Shown here in pieces: positions 48,100 through 56,725 of a stretch of 60,476 bases of DNA. The translations under genes were made by a program, and so were the position numbers. The stretch's first letter is position 1. Every line of letters starts with the position of its first letter. The DNA is from Oscillatoriales cyanobacterium USR001 (GTDB lineage Bacteria; Cyanobacteriota; Cyanobacteriia; Cyanobacteriales; Microcoleaceae). The notes beneath the pieces are model-generated. The model ran no database searches and was not told the origin of the DNA. It saw nothing but the letters and a program-made list of their open reading frames with translations. Location: contig MBRE01000037.1 in NCBI GenBank assembly GCA_001698425.1, positions 136,633 to 197,108 of the forward strand. The letters run 5' to 3'.

Positions 48100-49608
48100 T
48101 CATCCCTGAATCCGGCGGCTTAAACTCCCATATCTGGAAGCTAAACGAGCTTTTCCAGCAGCGGCCCAATCTTGCAAAAATTGGATTTGTTCCTGTGCGG
48201 TTCTCGCTAACGGAACCATCTGACTAGCAGCTTCTAAAATATCATCGGTGGCAAAATCACGATTTTGACTAAAACCAATGTGCATTGCTTCAATCAAAGT
48301 TTGCTCAATTTCAGCCCCAGAAAAATCAGGAGTTTCATAAGCCAATCGTTCTAAATCATAACTTTTTAGATTTTGTGGTCGCAACCTAGATAAATGTACT
48401 TCAAAAATCGCCCGCCGCTCTTCTTGATTCGGCAAACCGACGAAAAATATTTCATCAAATCGACCTTTTCTAAGCATTTCTGGCGGTAAAGATTGAATGT
48501 TATTTGCCGTAGCTACCACAAAAACTGGGGAAGTTTTCTCAGCTAACCAAGTGATAAAAGTACCAAAAACGCGGCTAGTTGTTCCCGCATCACCTTTACT
48601 ATCAAAACCTGCAAAAGCTTTGTCAATTTCATCAATCCAAAGCACGCAAGGTGCGAGAGCTTCTGCTAGTTGAATCATCTGTCTGGTGCGAGATTCTGAC
48701 TCACCGACTAAGCCAGCAAATAAACGGCCAACATCCAAACGTAATAAAGGTAAATGCCAATGGTGGGCGATCGCTTTAGCAGTTAAGGATTTACCTGTTC
48801 CCTGGATTCCTACTAGGAGTAAACCTCTTGGATGAGGTAAACCATACTGTCTAGCTTTTTCGGAAAAACCACCACCGCGCCGCAATAACCATTCTTTTAA
48901 ATTATCTAAACCTCCTATATCGGAAATATTTTCGTGAGCCGAATAGAAGTCTAAAATTTGAGTTTGGCGGATGGTTTGGCGTTTTTCTTCTAAGATTAAT
49001 TCTACATCATCGGGTTGCAGTTCGCCGCGAGTCGCGATCGCCTTTGCCAACACTCGCCTAATTCTTTCGATAGAAAGTCCTTGGCAGGAACGCACCATTT
49101 CATCCAATAAGCGCCCCTCTACAGGCTTACCAGTAGCGATTAACAGACGCTCTACCTCAATTTTGATTTCAGCGGCTGTTGGTAGGGCAAACTCTAAAAC
49201 TGTGAGGACTTCGGTGAGATCGTCGGGAATTGCAATCTGAGCCGAAATAATCACGATATTTTTCGGTTGAGACTTCAATAATCTCGCCAGGTTGCGAAGT
49301 TTGCGGGAGATAGAAATATCGTCTAAAAATCGTTGAAAATCCCGTAAAATAAAAATTGCGGGAGCCGATGCGGGCAACTTTTCCAGAAATTCCAAAGCTT
49401 GTAAAGGATTGCGTTTACCAAAGCCGAGATCGTTAGGATTACCTTGATAACCATCGACAAAATCCCAGATATAAACTCCTCGGTTTCCTAAATTTTTCGC
49501 TGAATGCGCGATCGCAACTTCAGCCCGTTCTTCCTCCCGCGTGGGAATATAGATAATGGGATAGCGCGATCGCAACAACAATTCAAATTCATTACTAAAA
49601 TTAGACAT
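48100..49608 (-). CDS. ycf46: AAA family ATPase Ycf46
   Basis: The 502-residue product has an N-terminal domain beginning [20 protein letters not shown], then an AAA module with Walker [16 protein letters not shown] (about residue 267), Walker [14 protein letters not shown], sensor region VATANN and the arginine-finger-like RKGRFDEIF. Sequence and length match Ycf46, conserved in cyanobacteria and red-algal plastids. In Synechocystis it has been linked to CO2 uptake and photosynthetic adjustment, though its biochemical role is not settled. The start abuts a 210-bp heptamer-repeat block at 49609. Confidence 0.92.
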   Translation of the reverse strand: MSNFSNEFELLLRSRYPIIYIPTREEERAEVAIAHSAKNLGNRGVYIWDFVDGYQGNPNDLGFGKRNPLQALEFLEKLPASAPAIFILRDFQRFLDDISISRKLRNLARLLKSQPKNIVIISAQIAIPDDLTEVLTVLEFALPTAAEIKIEVERLLIATGKPVEGRLLDEMVRSCQGLSIERIRRVLAKAIATRGELQPDDVELILEEKRQTIRQTQILDFYSAHENISDIGGLDNLKEWLLRRGGGFSEKARQYGLPHPRGLLLVGIQGTGKSLTAKAIAHHWHLPLLRLDVGRLFAGLVGESESRTRQMIQLAEALAPCVLWIDEIDKAFAGFDSKGDAGTTSRVFGTFITWLAEKTSPVFVVATANNIQSLPPEMLRKGRFDEIFFVGLPNQEERRAIFEVHLSRLRPQNLKSYDLERLAYETPDFSGAEIEQTLIEAMHIGFSQNRDFATDDILEAASQMVPLARTAQEQIQFLQDWAAAGKARLASRYGSLSRRIQG

Positions 49609-49819
49609 ATTTGTTATTGGTTATTTGTTATTGGTTATTGGTTATTTGTTATTGGTTATTGGTTATTTGTTATTGGTTATTGGTTATTTGTTAACGGTTA
49701 ACCAATAACAGTTAACCAATAACAGTTAACAGTTAACAGTTAACAAATAACAGTTAACAAATAACAGTTAACCAATAACAAATAACCAATAACAGTTAAC
49801 AAATAACCAATAACCGTTA
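49609..49819. repeat. Long heptamer-repeat block with inverted halves
   Basis: Tandem GGTTATT/TGTTATT units (about 49612-49690) turn into TTAACGG/AACAGTT/AACAAAT units and their complements (about 49690-49816). The halves can therefore pair as a long imperfect hairpin. The block fills the whole ycf46-yceD gap and includes the yceD stop codon. Confidence 0.85.
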
Positions 49820-50323
49820 ACCAGATAATTGATTTTTCAACGCTTCCAAAGATGCCCAACGACTATCAAACAAAGACTGCGCTTTCTCAGCATCTGTAAG
49901 CTTAATTCCTCCACAATTTGAATCACATAACTTTCTCAGAGGCATTTCCAGACACATTTGTTGATAAAGCCATTCTCCAGGTTCAAAATAACCATTAGGC
50001 GACAAAACCTCTACCAAATCCTCCAGATCGATCTCAACCTCTCCACCTTTTCCATCAATAGCATTTGCCTCCTTATCGAGCCAAATCATCTCCGAAGTAT
50101 TCACCACAAAACGGTGATTATATTGCTTCAAACAGCGATCGCAAGTTAGCGTCACAATTGTTTCAGCCCTCGCCCTCACATCAAGATAATTTCCTTGGTG
50201 CGTCACCCGCAAACTTCCCCGAATAGGCGTAAGAGTTTCCAAATCTGACAAAAATTCTTCAAACTTAATTTCCTCCCTCTGCTCAAACTTTTTCAGCAAA
50301 TGGGGAATATAAATCGCATCCAT
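49817..50323 (-). CDS. yceD: YceD/DUF177 family protein
   Basis: The 168-residue product has TLTCDRCLKQYNHRF with the conserved CxxC of DUF177, a following acidic stretch (VEIDLEDLVEVL), and LEMPLRKLCDSNCGGI near the C-terminus with the second Cys pair. Bacterial and plastid relatives are involved in 23S rRNA accumulation. Its place after jag, yidC and rnpA is the usual cyanobacterial arrangement. The stop codon lies within the repeat block downstream. Confidence 0.88.
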   Translation of the reverse strand: MDAIYIPHLLKKFEQREEIKFEEFLSDLETLTPIRGSLRVTHQGNYLDVRARAETIVTLTCDRCLKQYNHRFVVNTSEMIWLDKEANAIDGKGGEVEIDLEDLVEVLSPNGYFEPGEWLYQQMCLEMPLRKLCDSNCGGIKLTDAEKAQSLFDSRWASLEALKNQLSG

Positions 50324-50340
50324 CCTAACACCTCACCATA

Positions 50341-50400
50341 GAATTAGCAGTTAACCGTTAACAGTTAACCGTTAACAGTTAACCGTTAACCATTAACGTA
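50341..50400. repeat. TTAACAG/TTAACCG heptamer tract
   Basis: About seven tandem units fill the space between the yceD start and the jag stop. Confidence 0.8.
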
Positions 50401-50402
50401 AC

Positions 50403-50876
50403 TCAGCGCAGACGTACCACCAAACGACGGTCCGGCTCTTGTCCGATACTATAAGTTTCTAAATCGTCACATTCACTCAAAAGACTGTGAACTTGACGAC
50501 GCTCAGCGGAAGAAAGAGATTTGAGTTCAAATAATTCTCCCGTTTGTCGCACCTGCATTGCTGCGGTTTCCGCGATCGCTTGCAATTCCTTCAGACGGCG
50601 CAATCTATAGCCATCCAGTTCAACCGTATAACCAGTTGACTCAATCGACTCCTCAGAGATATTAACAATCGTATTGCAAAGATATTGAATTGCATCGATC
50701 ACATTACCATCATCGCCGATTAGAATTTCAATCTGATTTGGTGTCAGATTAGTATCATCAATAGTCAACCAGTAGCCGTCTTCTTGGTGACTAGGGATAA
50801 CGGCTGAGGGAATTTTGGACAGGTTAAGCAGTTTTTCTAACCATTCCTGTCCACGTTGTATTTGACTCTCGCTCAT
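50403..50876 (-). CDS. jag: Jag/KhpB-like R3H RNA-binding protein
   Basis: The start is ATG 50876 (MSESQIQRGQEW); a TTG at 50888 overlapping the yidC stop is less likely. The 157-residue product has a KH-like domain with IEILIGDDGNVIDAIQYLCN (about 45-80) and a C-terminal R3H domain with LSSAERRQVHSLLSE and the terminal DRRLVVRLR. Jag/KhpB proteins bind single-stranded RNA and are usually coded beside yidC and rnpA, as here. The N-terminal Jag domain is absent, which is normal in cyanobacteria. Confidence 0.87.
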   Translation of the reverse strand: MSESQIQRGQEWLEKLLNLSKIPSAVIPSHQEDGYWLTIDDTNLTPNQIEILIGDDGNVIDAIQYLCNTIVNISEESIESTGYTVELDGYRLRRLKELQAIAETAAMQVRQTGELFELKSLSSAERRQVHSLLSECDDLETYSIGQEPDRRLVVRLR

Positions 50877-50884
50877 GGTTAGTA

Positions 50885-52027
50885 TCAAGCCTTCTTCTTA
50901 CTACGTCCTGGCTCAAAAGGAAGTGCAGTTTCTCCCTTCTCTTTCTTAGTTTTTGCTTCAGCTTCGTCTACTATTTTCTGAAGATTATCTGGTAGTGGTT
51001 CCCGTGACAAAATAAAGGATTGGACTGTTTGAAAGACGTTAGCAATCAGCATATACATCAACACCCCCGCTGGCAAAGGAGAGAACAAAAATATCCCACA
51101 AAAAATCACGGGAGTAAGCTTGTTCACCGTATCCTGCTGAGGATTATCACTAGCTCCTTTAGCTGGTCCAGAAAGAGTTTGGTTGAGATATAAAGTAACA
51201 CCAAATCCCATCACCAGTATCAGAATATCCCAGTTAATCGTTCCTTCACTATCGATCACACCCACTCGACCAAGAGCTTTAATAAACAAAAATCCTTTGT
51301 TTGTTGCCAAACCAGGAATTATGCCTTCAATCGTTACGTCTCCGGGCACTAAAGCTGTGATATTCCCTTGCTCGTCGATTCGCACTCGATCTTCCCCTTT
51401 GATTACTTTCCATCGGGGTGTCATATCGGCCTTATATTCTGCGGCCAACGCCTCTAAAGGTTTGCCTTCAACTGTTTGAAAATCTAGGTGGGTTTTTTCC
51501 CCAACTCCTAGTTTGTCTCCCCCCGGAAGTATGCCGATAATCGGAGCATGAACACCATCAGAGATGTAAATACTATGAGGTGGAGTAACAAAGGCTTGGG
51601 GTTGTACCCGTTCGATTTGTTCTTGAGGCAAAATTTGGAGATTAACGATGTAGTTTACATCAGAAAAAGGGGAACCCCGTAATGTGGCAAACAGGGCAAG
51701 TAGCACCGGCATTTGCAGTAATAGGGGGAAACATCCAGCTAAGGGATTGCCAAATTCTTTGTAAACTTGACTCATTTCTTCCTGCTGTTTAGCAGGATTG
51801 TCTTTGTAGAGCTTTTGAATTTGCTCGACGCGCTCTTTCATCAATGGTTGCGCTACTTTCATGCGGCGCATATTGCGAAGAGAACCGGCATTTAGCGGGT
51901 AAAGGGCAAAGCGAATTACAAGCGTCAGAGCTACGATCGCTAAACCGTAGCTGGGCACGATTCCGTAGAAAAAATCTAGGATCGGCAGCATTAGGTTATT
52001 GGAGAGAAACGAGGTACCAAAATCCAT
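50885..52027 (-). CDS. yidC: YidC/Oxa1 membrane protein insertase
   Basis: The 380-residue product begins [20 protein letters not shown] and has transmembrane segments [37 protein letters not shown] (after FGNPLA), [16 protein letters not shown], and [20 protein letters not shown]. The conserved Arg in LVIRFALYP is the hydrophilic-groove residue of YidC. A periplasmic/lumenal insertion lies between segments. The C-terminus is Lys-rich. It inserts membrane proteins, including thylakoid proteins, alone or with Sec. Gene order rpmH-rnpA-PH-yidC-jag-yceD is canonical. Confidence 0.95.
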   Translation of the reverse strand: MDFGTSFLSNNLMLPILDFFYGIVPSYGLAIVALTLVIRFALYPLNAGSLRNMRRMKVAQPLMKERVEQIQKLYKDNPAKQQEEMSQVYKEFGNPLAGCFPLLLQMPVLLALFATLRGSPFSDVNYIVNLQILPQEQIERVQPQAFVTPPHSIYISDGVHAPIIGILPGGDKLGVGEKTHLDFQTVEGKPLEALAAEYKADMTPRWKVIKGEDRVRIDEQGNITALVPGDVTIEGIIPGLATNKGFLFIKALGRVGVIDSEGTINWDILILVMGFGVTLYLNQTLSGPAKGASDNPQQDTVNKLTPVIFCGIFLFSPLPAGVLMYMLIANVFQTVQSFILSREPLPDNLQKIVDEAEAKTKKEKGETALPFEPGRSKKKA

Positions 52028-52246
52028 TGGCTTTGTTTAACTTAAGTGCTCTGAGTTTTCTATTTTAAAGTAGTTGCTATCCACTAGGGATTGCTGAACT
52101 TTGATTTCACATCGCGCAGGTTGGCTGCGAATTGCTGCATTGCTGCTGGTTCGACTATTCCTGCAAAGTTTAGAGTTGTTTTTACTCTGATGAGTTTAAC
52201 AACATTATGGTCTTGGCGGGGAGTCAAGCTTTCACCTCAAAATTTG

Positions 52247-52639
52247 TTACTTTGTGGTGGCGCTGTTGGCTTTTCTAGCCTCTGGAGACATTTTTTCCTC
52301 TATGTAATCGTAGATGGTGCGAAATTTAGGAATTGCGCGCAATTCTAAGCGACCACCGTTTTTCAGGGTGACAACCATATCTCCGTAACTACCGAAACCG
52401 CGTGGTACTTTGACTATTTTGACAATTTCTGAGTAAACTATGTCGGTGCGATCGCGTCCCATCCAGCCGCCAGTTACGGATACACGGCGGTTAGTAATCC
52501 GGTAACGCAGCCACAGGGCTCGCACGACGGCTCCTATAGTCAGGGGTAGCCCAACAATGGTTAACCCTAATAGTAGGTTAATCAGTAAGTCTGAGATGGC
52601 TGGTCCACCTTCATAGAAAACTTGTTCTTTAATTCCCAT
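52247..52639 (-). CDS. PH-domain membrane protein
   Basis: The 130-residue product has one hydrophobic region, LLINLLLGLTIVGLPLTIGAVV (about 18-40), then a bacterial PH-like (bPH2) domain with LRYRITNRRVSVTGGWMGR and TDIVYSEIVKIV. It overlaps rnpA by 11 bases. Such a gene sits between rnpA and yidC in many cyanobacteria; its function is unknown, though the position hints at membrane biogenesis. Confidence 0.85.
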   Translation of the reverse strand: MGIKEQVFYEGGPAISDLLINLLLGLTIVGLPLTIGAVVRALWLRYRITNRRVSVTGGWMGRDRTDIVYSEIVKIVKVPRGFGSYGDMVVTLKNGGRLELRAIPKFRTIYDYIEEKMSPEARKANSATTK

Positions 52640-53024
52640 TTAGTACCTCGGCTTCTACCAACAACTGCTCTAATTGTTGCAGAAATTCACCATAATTGCA
52701 CTCTTGGGCTGTAGGTCGCACTACAATTACTAGATTCCACCCTGGGGAAATCCGGGGTAACATCTGCCGGAGGGCGGCGCGGATCTGTCGCTTGATCCGA
52801 TTGCGGACGACGGAAAGTTTGCTGACTTTCAGGCTAATGGAAATGCCGATCCGTGTAGCAGGTAAGGTTTTTAGGCTTGTTTGCTGTTCAGATAACCGAT
52901 GGTTATTAAAATTTGAGTCCCGCAGAGCTCTTAATGTTAGATGGCGGGAATTGCGACGAATTCCTTTGCGGTAAACGGCGCTAAATTCGCGATCGCGCCG
53001 GAGTCGGTTGGCTGGGGGCAACAT
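52629..53024 (-). CDS. rnpA: Ribonuclease P protein component
   Basis: The 131-residue product begins MLPPANRLRRDREFSAVYRK and contains GISISLKVSKLSVVRNRIKR, including the conserved RNR basic motif of RnpA, followed by QIRAALRQ. It binds the RNase P RNA (rnpB, not in this window) and aids 5' maturation of tRNAs. It lies 104 bases downstream of rpmH on the same strand. Confidence 0.95.
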   Translation of the reverse strand: MLPPANRLRRDREFSAVYRKGIRRNSRHLTLRALRDSNFNNHRLSEQQTSLKTLPATRIGISISLKVSKLSVVRNRIKRQIRAALRQMLPRISPGWNLVIVVRPTAQECNYGEFLQQLEQLLVEAEVLNGN

Positions 53025-53128
53025 GGGCTTGGGGGCAGAAACCTGGTTTCATAAATGGCAACCTTAAAAGCTACGTTTGGTACGAAAAGCCGGGTTTCTG
53101 GTAAGGCGTAGCCATTCGCGGTTTTTTG

Positions 53129-53266
53129 CTAGACGGCTAGGCGATGACGACCTTTTTTGCGGCGGGCGCTGATGACGGCTTGGCCGCTCTTGGTTCGCAT
53201 TCTGGCGCGAAAACCTGATGTTCTTTTGCGTTTGCGGCTGGTTCCGTGTAAGGTTTGCTGTGTCAT
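53129..53266 (-). CDS. rpmH: 50S ribosomal protein L34
   Basis: A 45-residue frame reads [20 protein letters not shown] and ends GRHRLAV, the conserved bacterial L34 sequence with its Lys/Arg-rich centre. A GGAGG stands seven bases before the ATG (53264-53266). It heads the rpmH-rnpA-PH-yidC-jag-yceD cluster. Confidence 0.96.
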   Translation of the reverse strand: MTQQTLHGTSRKRKRTSGFRARMRTKSGQAVISARRKKGRHRLAV

Positions 53267-53474
53267 CCTGATTCCTCCGGTCGGGCTTGTTTAAGTTGGG
53301 TTAAAATTCACAATCTCTGATTTTACTCTATTGTGGTGTGATTTTCAAGGGTAAAATTTGTATTTGATGCGGATATTGGGTTTTTAACATCGTTTCGTTG
53401 TGTCCATACGTGGGCGATCGCATCCCAAAATGCTATCATACTATCTTAAACATCAAGAATTAGCACAAGTTTAA

Positions 53475-53888
53475 ATGGCCAAAGATATTTTTCATAATGT
53501 GGTTAGGAAGGGTTTAGAAAAGGAGGGTTGGCTAATTACAGATGATCCTTTAGAAATTGAGGTTGGTGGTGTTGAACTCTATATTGATTTGGGCGCGGAG
53601 CAACTATTAGCTGCTGAACGTTCAGGAGAAAAAATAGCTGTTGAGGTTAAGAGTTTCATTGCGACATCTAATATTTCAGCATTTCATACAGCAGTTGGTC
53701 AGTTTTTTAACTATCGAGTTGCATTGGAATTACAAGAATCAGAACGAGTTTTATACTTGGCAGTTCCTTTAGGCGTTTATCGAGACTTTTTTCTAAAACA
53801 GTTTGTACAGCTAGTCATTCAACGCACTCAATTAAAAATCATTGTTTACGATCCAGTGCATGAGGTGATTGTAGAATGGAAAAAATAG
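53475..53888 (+). CDS. xisH: XisH family protein
   Basis: The 137-residue product begins MAKDIFHNVVRKGLEKEGW, with ITDDPLEIEVGGVELYIDLG, KIAVEVKSFIATSNIS (a Glu-x-Lys pair as in PD-(D/E)XK nuclease-like folds) and FHTAVGQFFNYRVAL. These are the XisH hallmarks. In Anabaena, XisH with XisI controls excision of the fdxN element by XisF. Here no heterocyst element or XisF is nearby, and many cyanobacteria carry stand-alone xisH-xisI pairs of unknown role. It overlaps xisI by 13 bases. Confidence 0.93.
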   Translation: MAKDIFHNVVRKGLEKEGWLITDDPLEIEVGGVELYIDLGAEQLLAAERSGEKIAVEVKSFIATSNISAFHTAVGQFFNYRVALELQESERVLYLAVPLGVYRDFFLKQFVQLVIQRTQLKIIVYDPVHEVIVEWKK

Positions 53889-54211
53889 AGCAATATCGAA
53901 TTTATGTGCAGCAAGTATTAACCGAATACGCTCATCAATGGCCATCAAATTCGGAAATTGATCGGCAGTTAATTTTTGATACGAAGCACGATCATTATCA
54001 GTTAGTTTATGCTGGTTGGAAGAATCGCTGGCGACAGTATGGATGTGTTTTACATCTGGATATTAAAGGTGACAAAATTTGGATACAACATGATGGTACA
54101 GAGATTGGAATTGCCGATGAGTTGGTGAAGTTGGGAGTACCTAAGTCAGATATTGTTTTGGCATTCCATGAGCCTTTAGTGAGGCAATATACGGGGTTTG
54201 CAGTGGGTTAG
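53876..54211 (+). CDS. xisI: XisI family protein
   Basis: The 111-residue product begins MEKIEQYRIYVQQVLTEYAH, with LIFDTKHDHYQLVYAGW, RQYGCVLHLDIKGDKIWIQH, and the ending LAFHEPLVRQYTGFAVG, diagnostic of XisI. It is translated with xisH (overlapping frames), and the two proteins are presumed to form a complex. Stand-alone pairs may be toxin-antitoxin-like or nuclease-regulatory modules; that is speculation. Confidence 0.93.
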   Translation: MEKIEQYRIYVQQVLTEYAHQWPSNSEIDRQLIFDTKHDHYQLVYAGWKNRWRQYGCVLHLDIKGDKIWIQHDGTEIGIADELVKLGVPKSDIVLAFHEPLVRQYTGFAVG

Positions 54212-54229
54212 CTGTGAATAGATCGTAAA

Positions 54230-54261
54230 GCCCTCTGAGCGGTAAAAAACTCCCAGAGGGC
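54230..54261. terminator. Bidirectional terminator hairpin
   Basis: An exact 8-bp GC-rich stem, GCCCTCTG with CAGAGGGC (54230-54237 with 54254-54261), is followed by a T-rich stretch. It lies between xisI and the convergent DUF2808 gene. Confidence 0.8.
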
Positions 54262-54280
54262 GATTTTATAGGTTTTCAGC

Positions 54281-54790
54281 TTACTGAATGCTTAAAATCC
54301 AAGTGCCGATATAACGCAGTAAAGGTGCATCACCTGGAGTACGAATGCGAGCATTAAAATGGTACATTCCGCCATTATTAGGATTTTTGACGTTCGAGAG
54401 TACAACTTCAACGTTATTACCGGCAGGAATGGGTTCGATAGGATAAATTTCAATCAAGTTATTTTCTTTATTCCAGATTACTTCTTGTAGAGGTACTGCT
54501 TTATTTTTAACGCGCACTTCTATGTTTTTGGGATCGAATTGGCCTTTGTAGTAATTGGGGTAGGAGATGGCTAATTGTGCGATCGCTAAAGGTAATTTTT
54601 TCGCTGGTATTCTCAGCCGATAGCGATCCCACATTCCTACAGTGCCGTAGTCTAAGCGGAAGTTCAACTGATTATCTCGTTCTGGACCGCCAAAAATGGT
54701 GAATCCCGGCAGCCCTTGTCCTAAGCTGATGGTGGGTAGGCCTGTCAGTAAGAAACCGGTCACTGCTAAAGCGTAAAGTAATCGTCGCAT
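54281..54790 (-). CDS. DUF2808 secreted protein
   Basis: The start is ATG 54790 (MRRLLYALAVTGFLLTGLPT), with an AGGA box upstream; the longer frame to 54826 is unlikely. The 169-residue product has a signal peptide (about residues 1-24) and a mature domain with MWDRYRLRIPAKKLPLAIAQ, ISYPNYYKGQFDPKNIEVRV and PAGNNVEVVLSNVKNP, typical of DUF2808. The family is cyanobacterial and predicted periplasmic or surface-exposed, with unknown function. Confidence 0.9.
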   Translation of the reverse strand: MRRLLYALAVTGFLLTGLPTISLGQGLPGFTIFGGPERDNQLNFRLDYGTVGMWDRYRLRIPAKKLPLAIAQLAISYPNYYKGQFDPKNIEVRVKNKAVPLQEVIWNKENNLIEIYPIEPIPAGNNVEVVLSNVKNPNNGGMYHFNARIRTPGDAPLLRYIGTWILSIQ

Positions 54791-54953
54791 AATTTTTTTC
54801 CTATTCCTGTTTGTTTTATCTAGCATTCCACTTTACTTGATTTATGCCGGGTTGTCAGAATCAGGGAGGGTGAATTTTGATGGGAGCGATCGCGCCTGTC
54901 ACTCTTTCCTCTATGATCTACTTCAGAGAGATTAATTGAATCAACCGCCGATC

Positions 54954-55415
54954 ATGCCCAAAACTGTAGCTGACGTGATGACCCGTGACCCCATCTTAGC
55001 GCAACCTGAGATGCCTCTTTCCGAAGCCATTAAGATTTTGGCCGAGAAGCGGATTAGTGGTCTTCCAGTTGTGGACGAAAATAAAAAATTAGTGGGTGTG
55101 ATCTCTGAAACAGACTTGATGTGGCGAGAATCTGGCATCACGCCCCCGCCCTATATCATGTTGCTCGATAGCGTGATTTACTTGGAAAATCCAGGTCGTT
55201 ATGAGCGAGAACTACACAAAGCTTTAGGCCAAACGGTGGGAGAAGTGATGAGCCGCGATCCAGTTACTACTAAGCCGGATAAATCTTTGCCAGAAGCGGC
55301 GCGAATGATGCACGAACGCAATGTTCACCGGTTGCCGGTGCTAGATTCTAGTGGCATGGTAATTGGTATTCTAACGCGAGGGGATATTGTCCGTGCAATG
55401 GCGGCTGAATCTTAA
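54954..55415 (+). CDS. CBS-pair domain protein
   Basis: I prefer ATG 54954 (MPKTVADVMTRDP) over the TTG at 54936. The 153-residue product is a Bateman module of two CBS domains: VADVMTRDPILAQPEMPL with KRISGLPVVDENKKLVGVIS, and VGEVMSRDPVTTKPDKSL with RNVHRLPVLDSSGMVIGILT. CBS pairs bind adenosine nucleotides and regulate partner proteins. No catalytic domain is fused. The stop codon is the first bases of a TTAACTG repeat tract. Confidence 0.92.
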   Translation: MPKTVADVMTRDPILAQPEMPLSEAIKILAEKRISGLPVVDENKKLVGVISETDLMWRESGITPPPYIMLLDSVIYLENPGRYERELHKALGQTVGEVMSRDPVTTKPDKSLPEAARMMHERNVHRLPVLDSSGMVIGILTRGDIVRAMAAES

Positions 55416-55498
55416 CTGTTAACGGTTAACTGTTAACTGTTAACTGTTAACTGTTCCCCATTACCAATTACCAATTACCAATTACCAATTACCAATTA
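55412..55498. repeat. TTAACTG and CCAATTA heptamer tracts
   Basis: Tandem TTAACTG/TTAACGG units begin in the CBS gene stop codon and give way to CCAATTA units, which run to the start codon of the HEAT-repeat gene. Confidence 0.85.
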
Positions 55499-56161
55499 AT
55501 GAGTATTACCCGTGAGTCTGTTGAGCAGTTGTTGAGTTCCCAGGATTTTGGCGATCGCTTGCAAGCTGTAAACCAAATGCGTCAACTTGAACCAATGTTG
55601 GCTTTTGATTTGATTCAAAGCGCGATCGCAGATAAAAATGTCCGGGTACGCTATGCGGCTGTTAGCCAAATGGCTACTTTGGGCGAACAAAATTTGCCTA
55701 AAGCTTTATTAGTCTTGCGGGAAAGTCTCAAAGATCGAGAACCGGATGTGCAAGCAGCAGCGGCTGATGCTTTGGGTGCTTTGAAATTAACCGCAGCTTT
55801 TGATGATTTGCAGGCACTTTATCATAGTACCTCGGAATGGTTAGTGCAACTTAGTATTATCGCAGCCTTGGGAGAAATGGGAGAACCGCGAGCGTTTGAG
55901 TTATTAGAAATTGCGCTTACTTCTGGCAATGAACTAATAAAAACTATTGCGATTAGTGCTTTAGGAGAATTGGGAGATCGTCGGGCAATAACCGCGATCG
56001 TACCTTTTGCTTCTAATGCTGATTGGCAAGTCCGCTATCGAGTCGCCCAAGCTTTAGGCCGATTGGGTGGTCCAGAAGTTGCAGCTACTCTCTCAATTTT
56101 AGCTGGTGATGAAGTAGAACAGGTTGCTGAGGAAGCCAAGACTGCACAAAAAAGTTGTTAA
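55499..56161 (+). CDS. HEAT-repeat protein, NblB-like
   Basis: The 220-residue product begins MSITRESVEQLLSSQDFGDR and consists of five to six HEAT/PBS-lyase-like repeats (VRVRYAAVSQMATLG, PDVQAAAADALGALK, VQLSIIAALGEMGEP, KTIAISALGELGD, WQVRYRVAQALGRLGG). Length and repeats match cyanobacterial NblB, which helps degrade phycobilisomes by acting on chromophores, and the related CpcE/F-type lyase repeats. The NblB assignment is likely but needs comparison with experimentally studied members. The start codon directly follows a heptamer tract, leaving no normal Shine-Dalgarno sequence. Confidence 0.75.
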   Translation: MSITRESVEQLLSSQDFGDRLQAVNQMRQLEPMLAFDLIQSAIADKNVRVRYAAVSQMATLGEQNLPKALLVLRESLKDREPDVQAAAADALGALKLTAAFDDLQALYHSTSEWLVQLSIIAALGEMGEPRAFELLEIALTSGNELIKTIAISALGELGDRRAITAIVPFASNADWQVRYRVAQALGRLGGPEVAATLSILAGDEVEQVAEEAKTAQKSC

Positions 56162-56281
56162 TCTAATAAGTGATATCGTGTAAGTGGCATCGCGATCGGC
56201 TTTCCCTCCCCTAAACTTCCCATCTACGCGCTACAATCCAATTGTTACTATCGCTGGCAAAAAGCAGCAGAAGGAGATCAA

Positions 56282-56500
56282 ATGTTTCTCAACGAATTAA
56301 CCCCAGTATTTAAAGAACTAACCGAACAACCGATCGCCTTTTTGGGTGGATTGGTTTCTGGCTTACTGCGACTTAATCTTAACGACGATCCAGTTAAAAG
56401 CTGGCTAGATGAGCAAATTGGTTCCACTTCTTATACTCCACCAACTACCGAAGATCAAAACAGCAAAAGTAGTGGCCCTCAGTCTATTAACATCGACTAA
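56282..56500 (+). CDS. Small conserved cyanobacterial protein
   Basis: The 72-residue product begins MFLNELTPVFKELTEQPIAF, then has LGGLVSGLLRLNLNDDPVKS and a polar tail. A strong AAGGAG precedes the ATG. I believe such short proteins are conserved in filamentous cyanobacteria but I do not know the function. The short hydrophobic stretch is too weak for a certain membrane segment. Confidence 0.7.
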   Translation: MFLNELTPVFKELTEQPIAFLGGLVSGLLRLNLNDDPVKSWLDEQIGSTSYTPPTTEDQNSKSSGPQSINID

Positions 56501-56549
56501 ATTTAGTGGTAACTTCAGTTTACCAATTACGATCGCGGATTTTACGGAT

Positions 56550-56625
56550 TACACGGATTACACGGATTAGTTAGAGGGATGATTATTTGGTCTTTTAAAT
56601 CAGAGAAATCCGTCTAATCTGTGTA
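56550..56625. repeat. Imperfect inverted repeat upstream of asnS
   Basis: A 19-bp arm at 56550-56568 pairs with 56607-56625 with two mismatches. The left arm is part of a tandem ATTACACGG run. It may be a transcription terminator or a mobile palindromic repeat. Confidence 0.6.
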
Positions 56626-56628
56626 TCC

Positions 56629-56717
56629 CAATTACCAATTACCAATTACCAATTACCAATTACCAATTACCAATTACCAATTACCCATTACCAATTATCC
56701 ATTACCAATTACCAATT
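56629..56717. repeat. CCAATTA heptamer tract
   Basis: About eleven tandem CCAATTA-like units lie just before the asnS start. They happen to be open in the asnS frame and translate as a false N-terminal extension (PITNYQL repeats). Confidence 0.88.
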
Positions 56718-56725
56718 TAAACAAT

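Noticed and set aside
49504..49701. Plus-strand frame with repeated YWLFVIG
   Set aside because: It is translation of GGTTATT heptamer repeats and antisense ycf46 sequence.
53267..53474. Possible replication origin next to rpmH
   Set aside because: I see no DnaA-box cluster or dnaA gene here; in cyanobacteria rpmH position is not a reliable origin marker.
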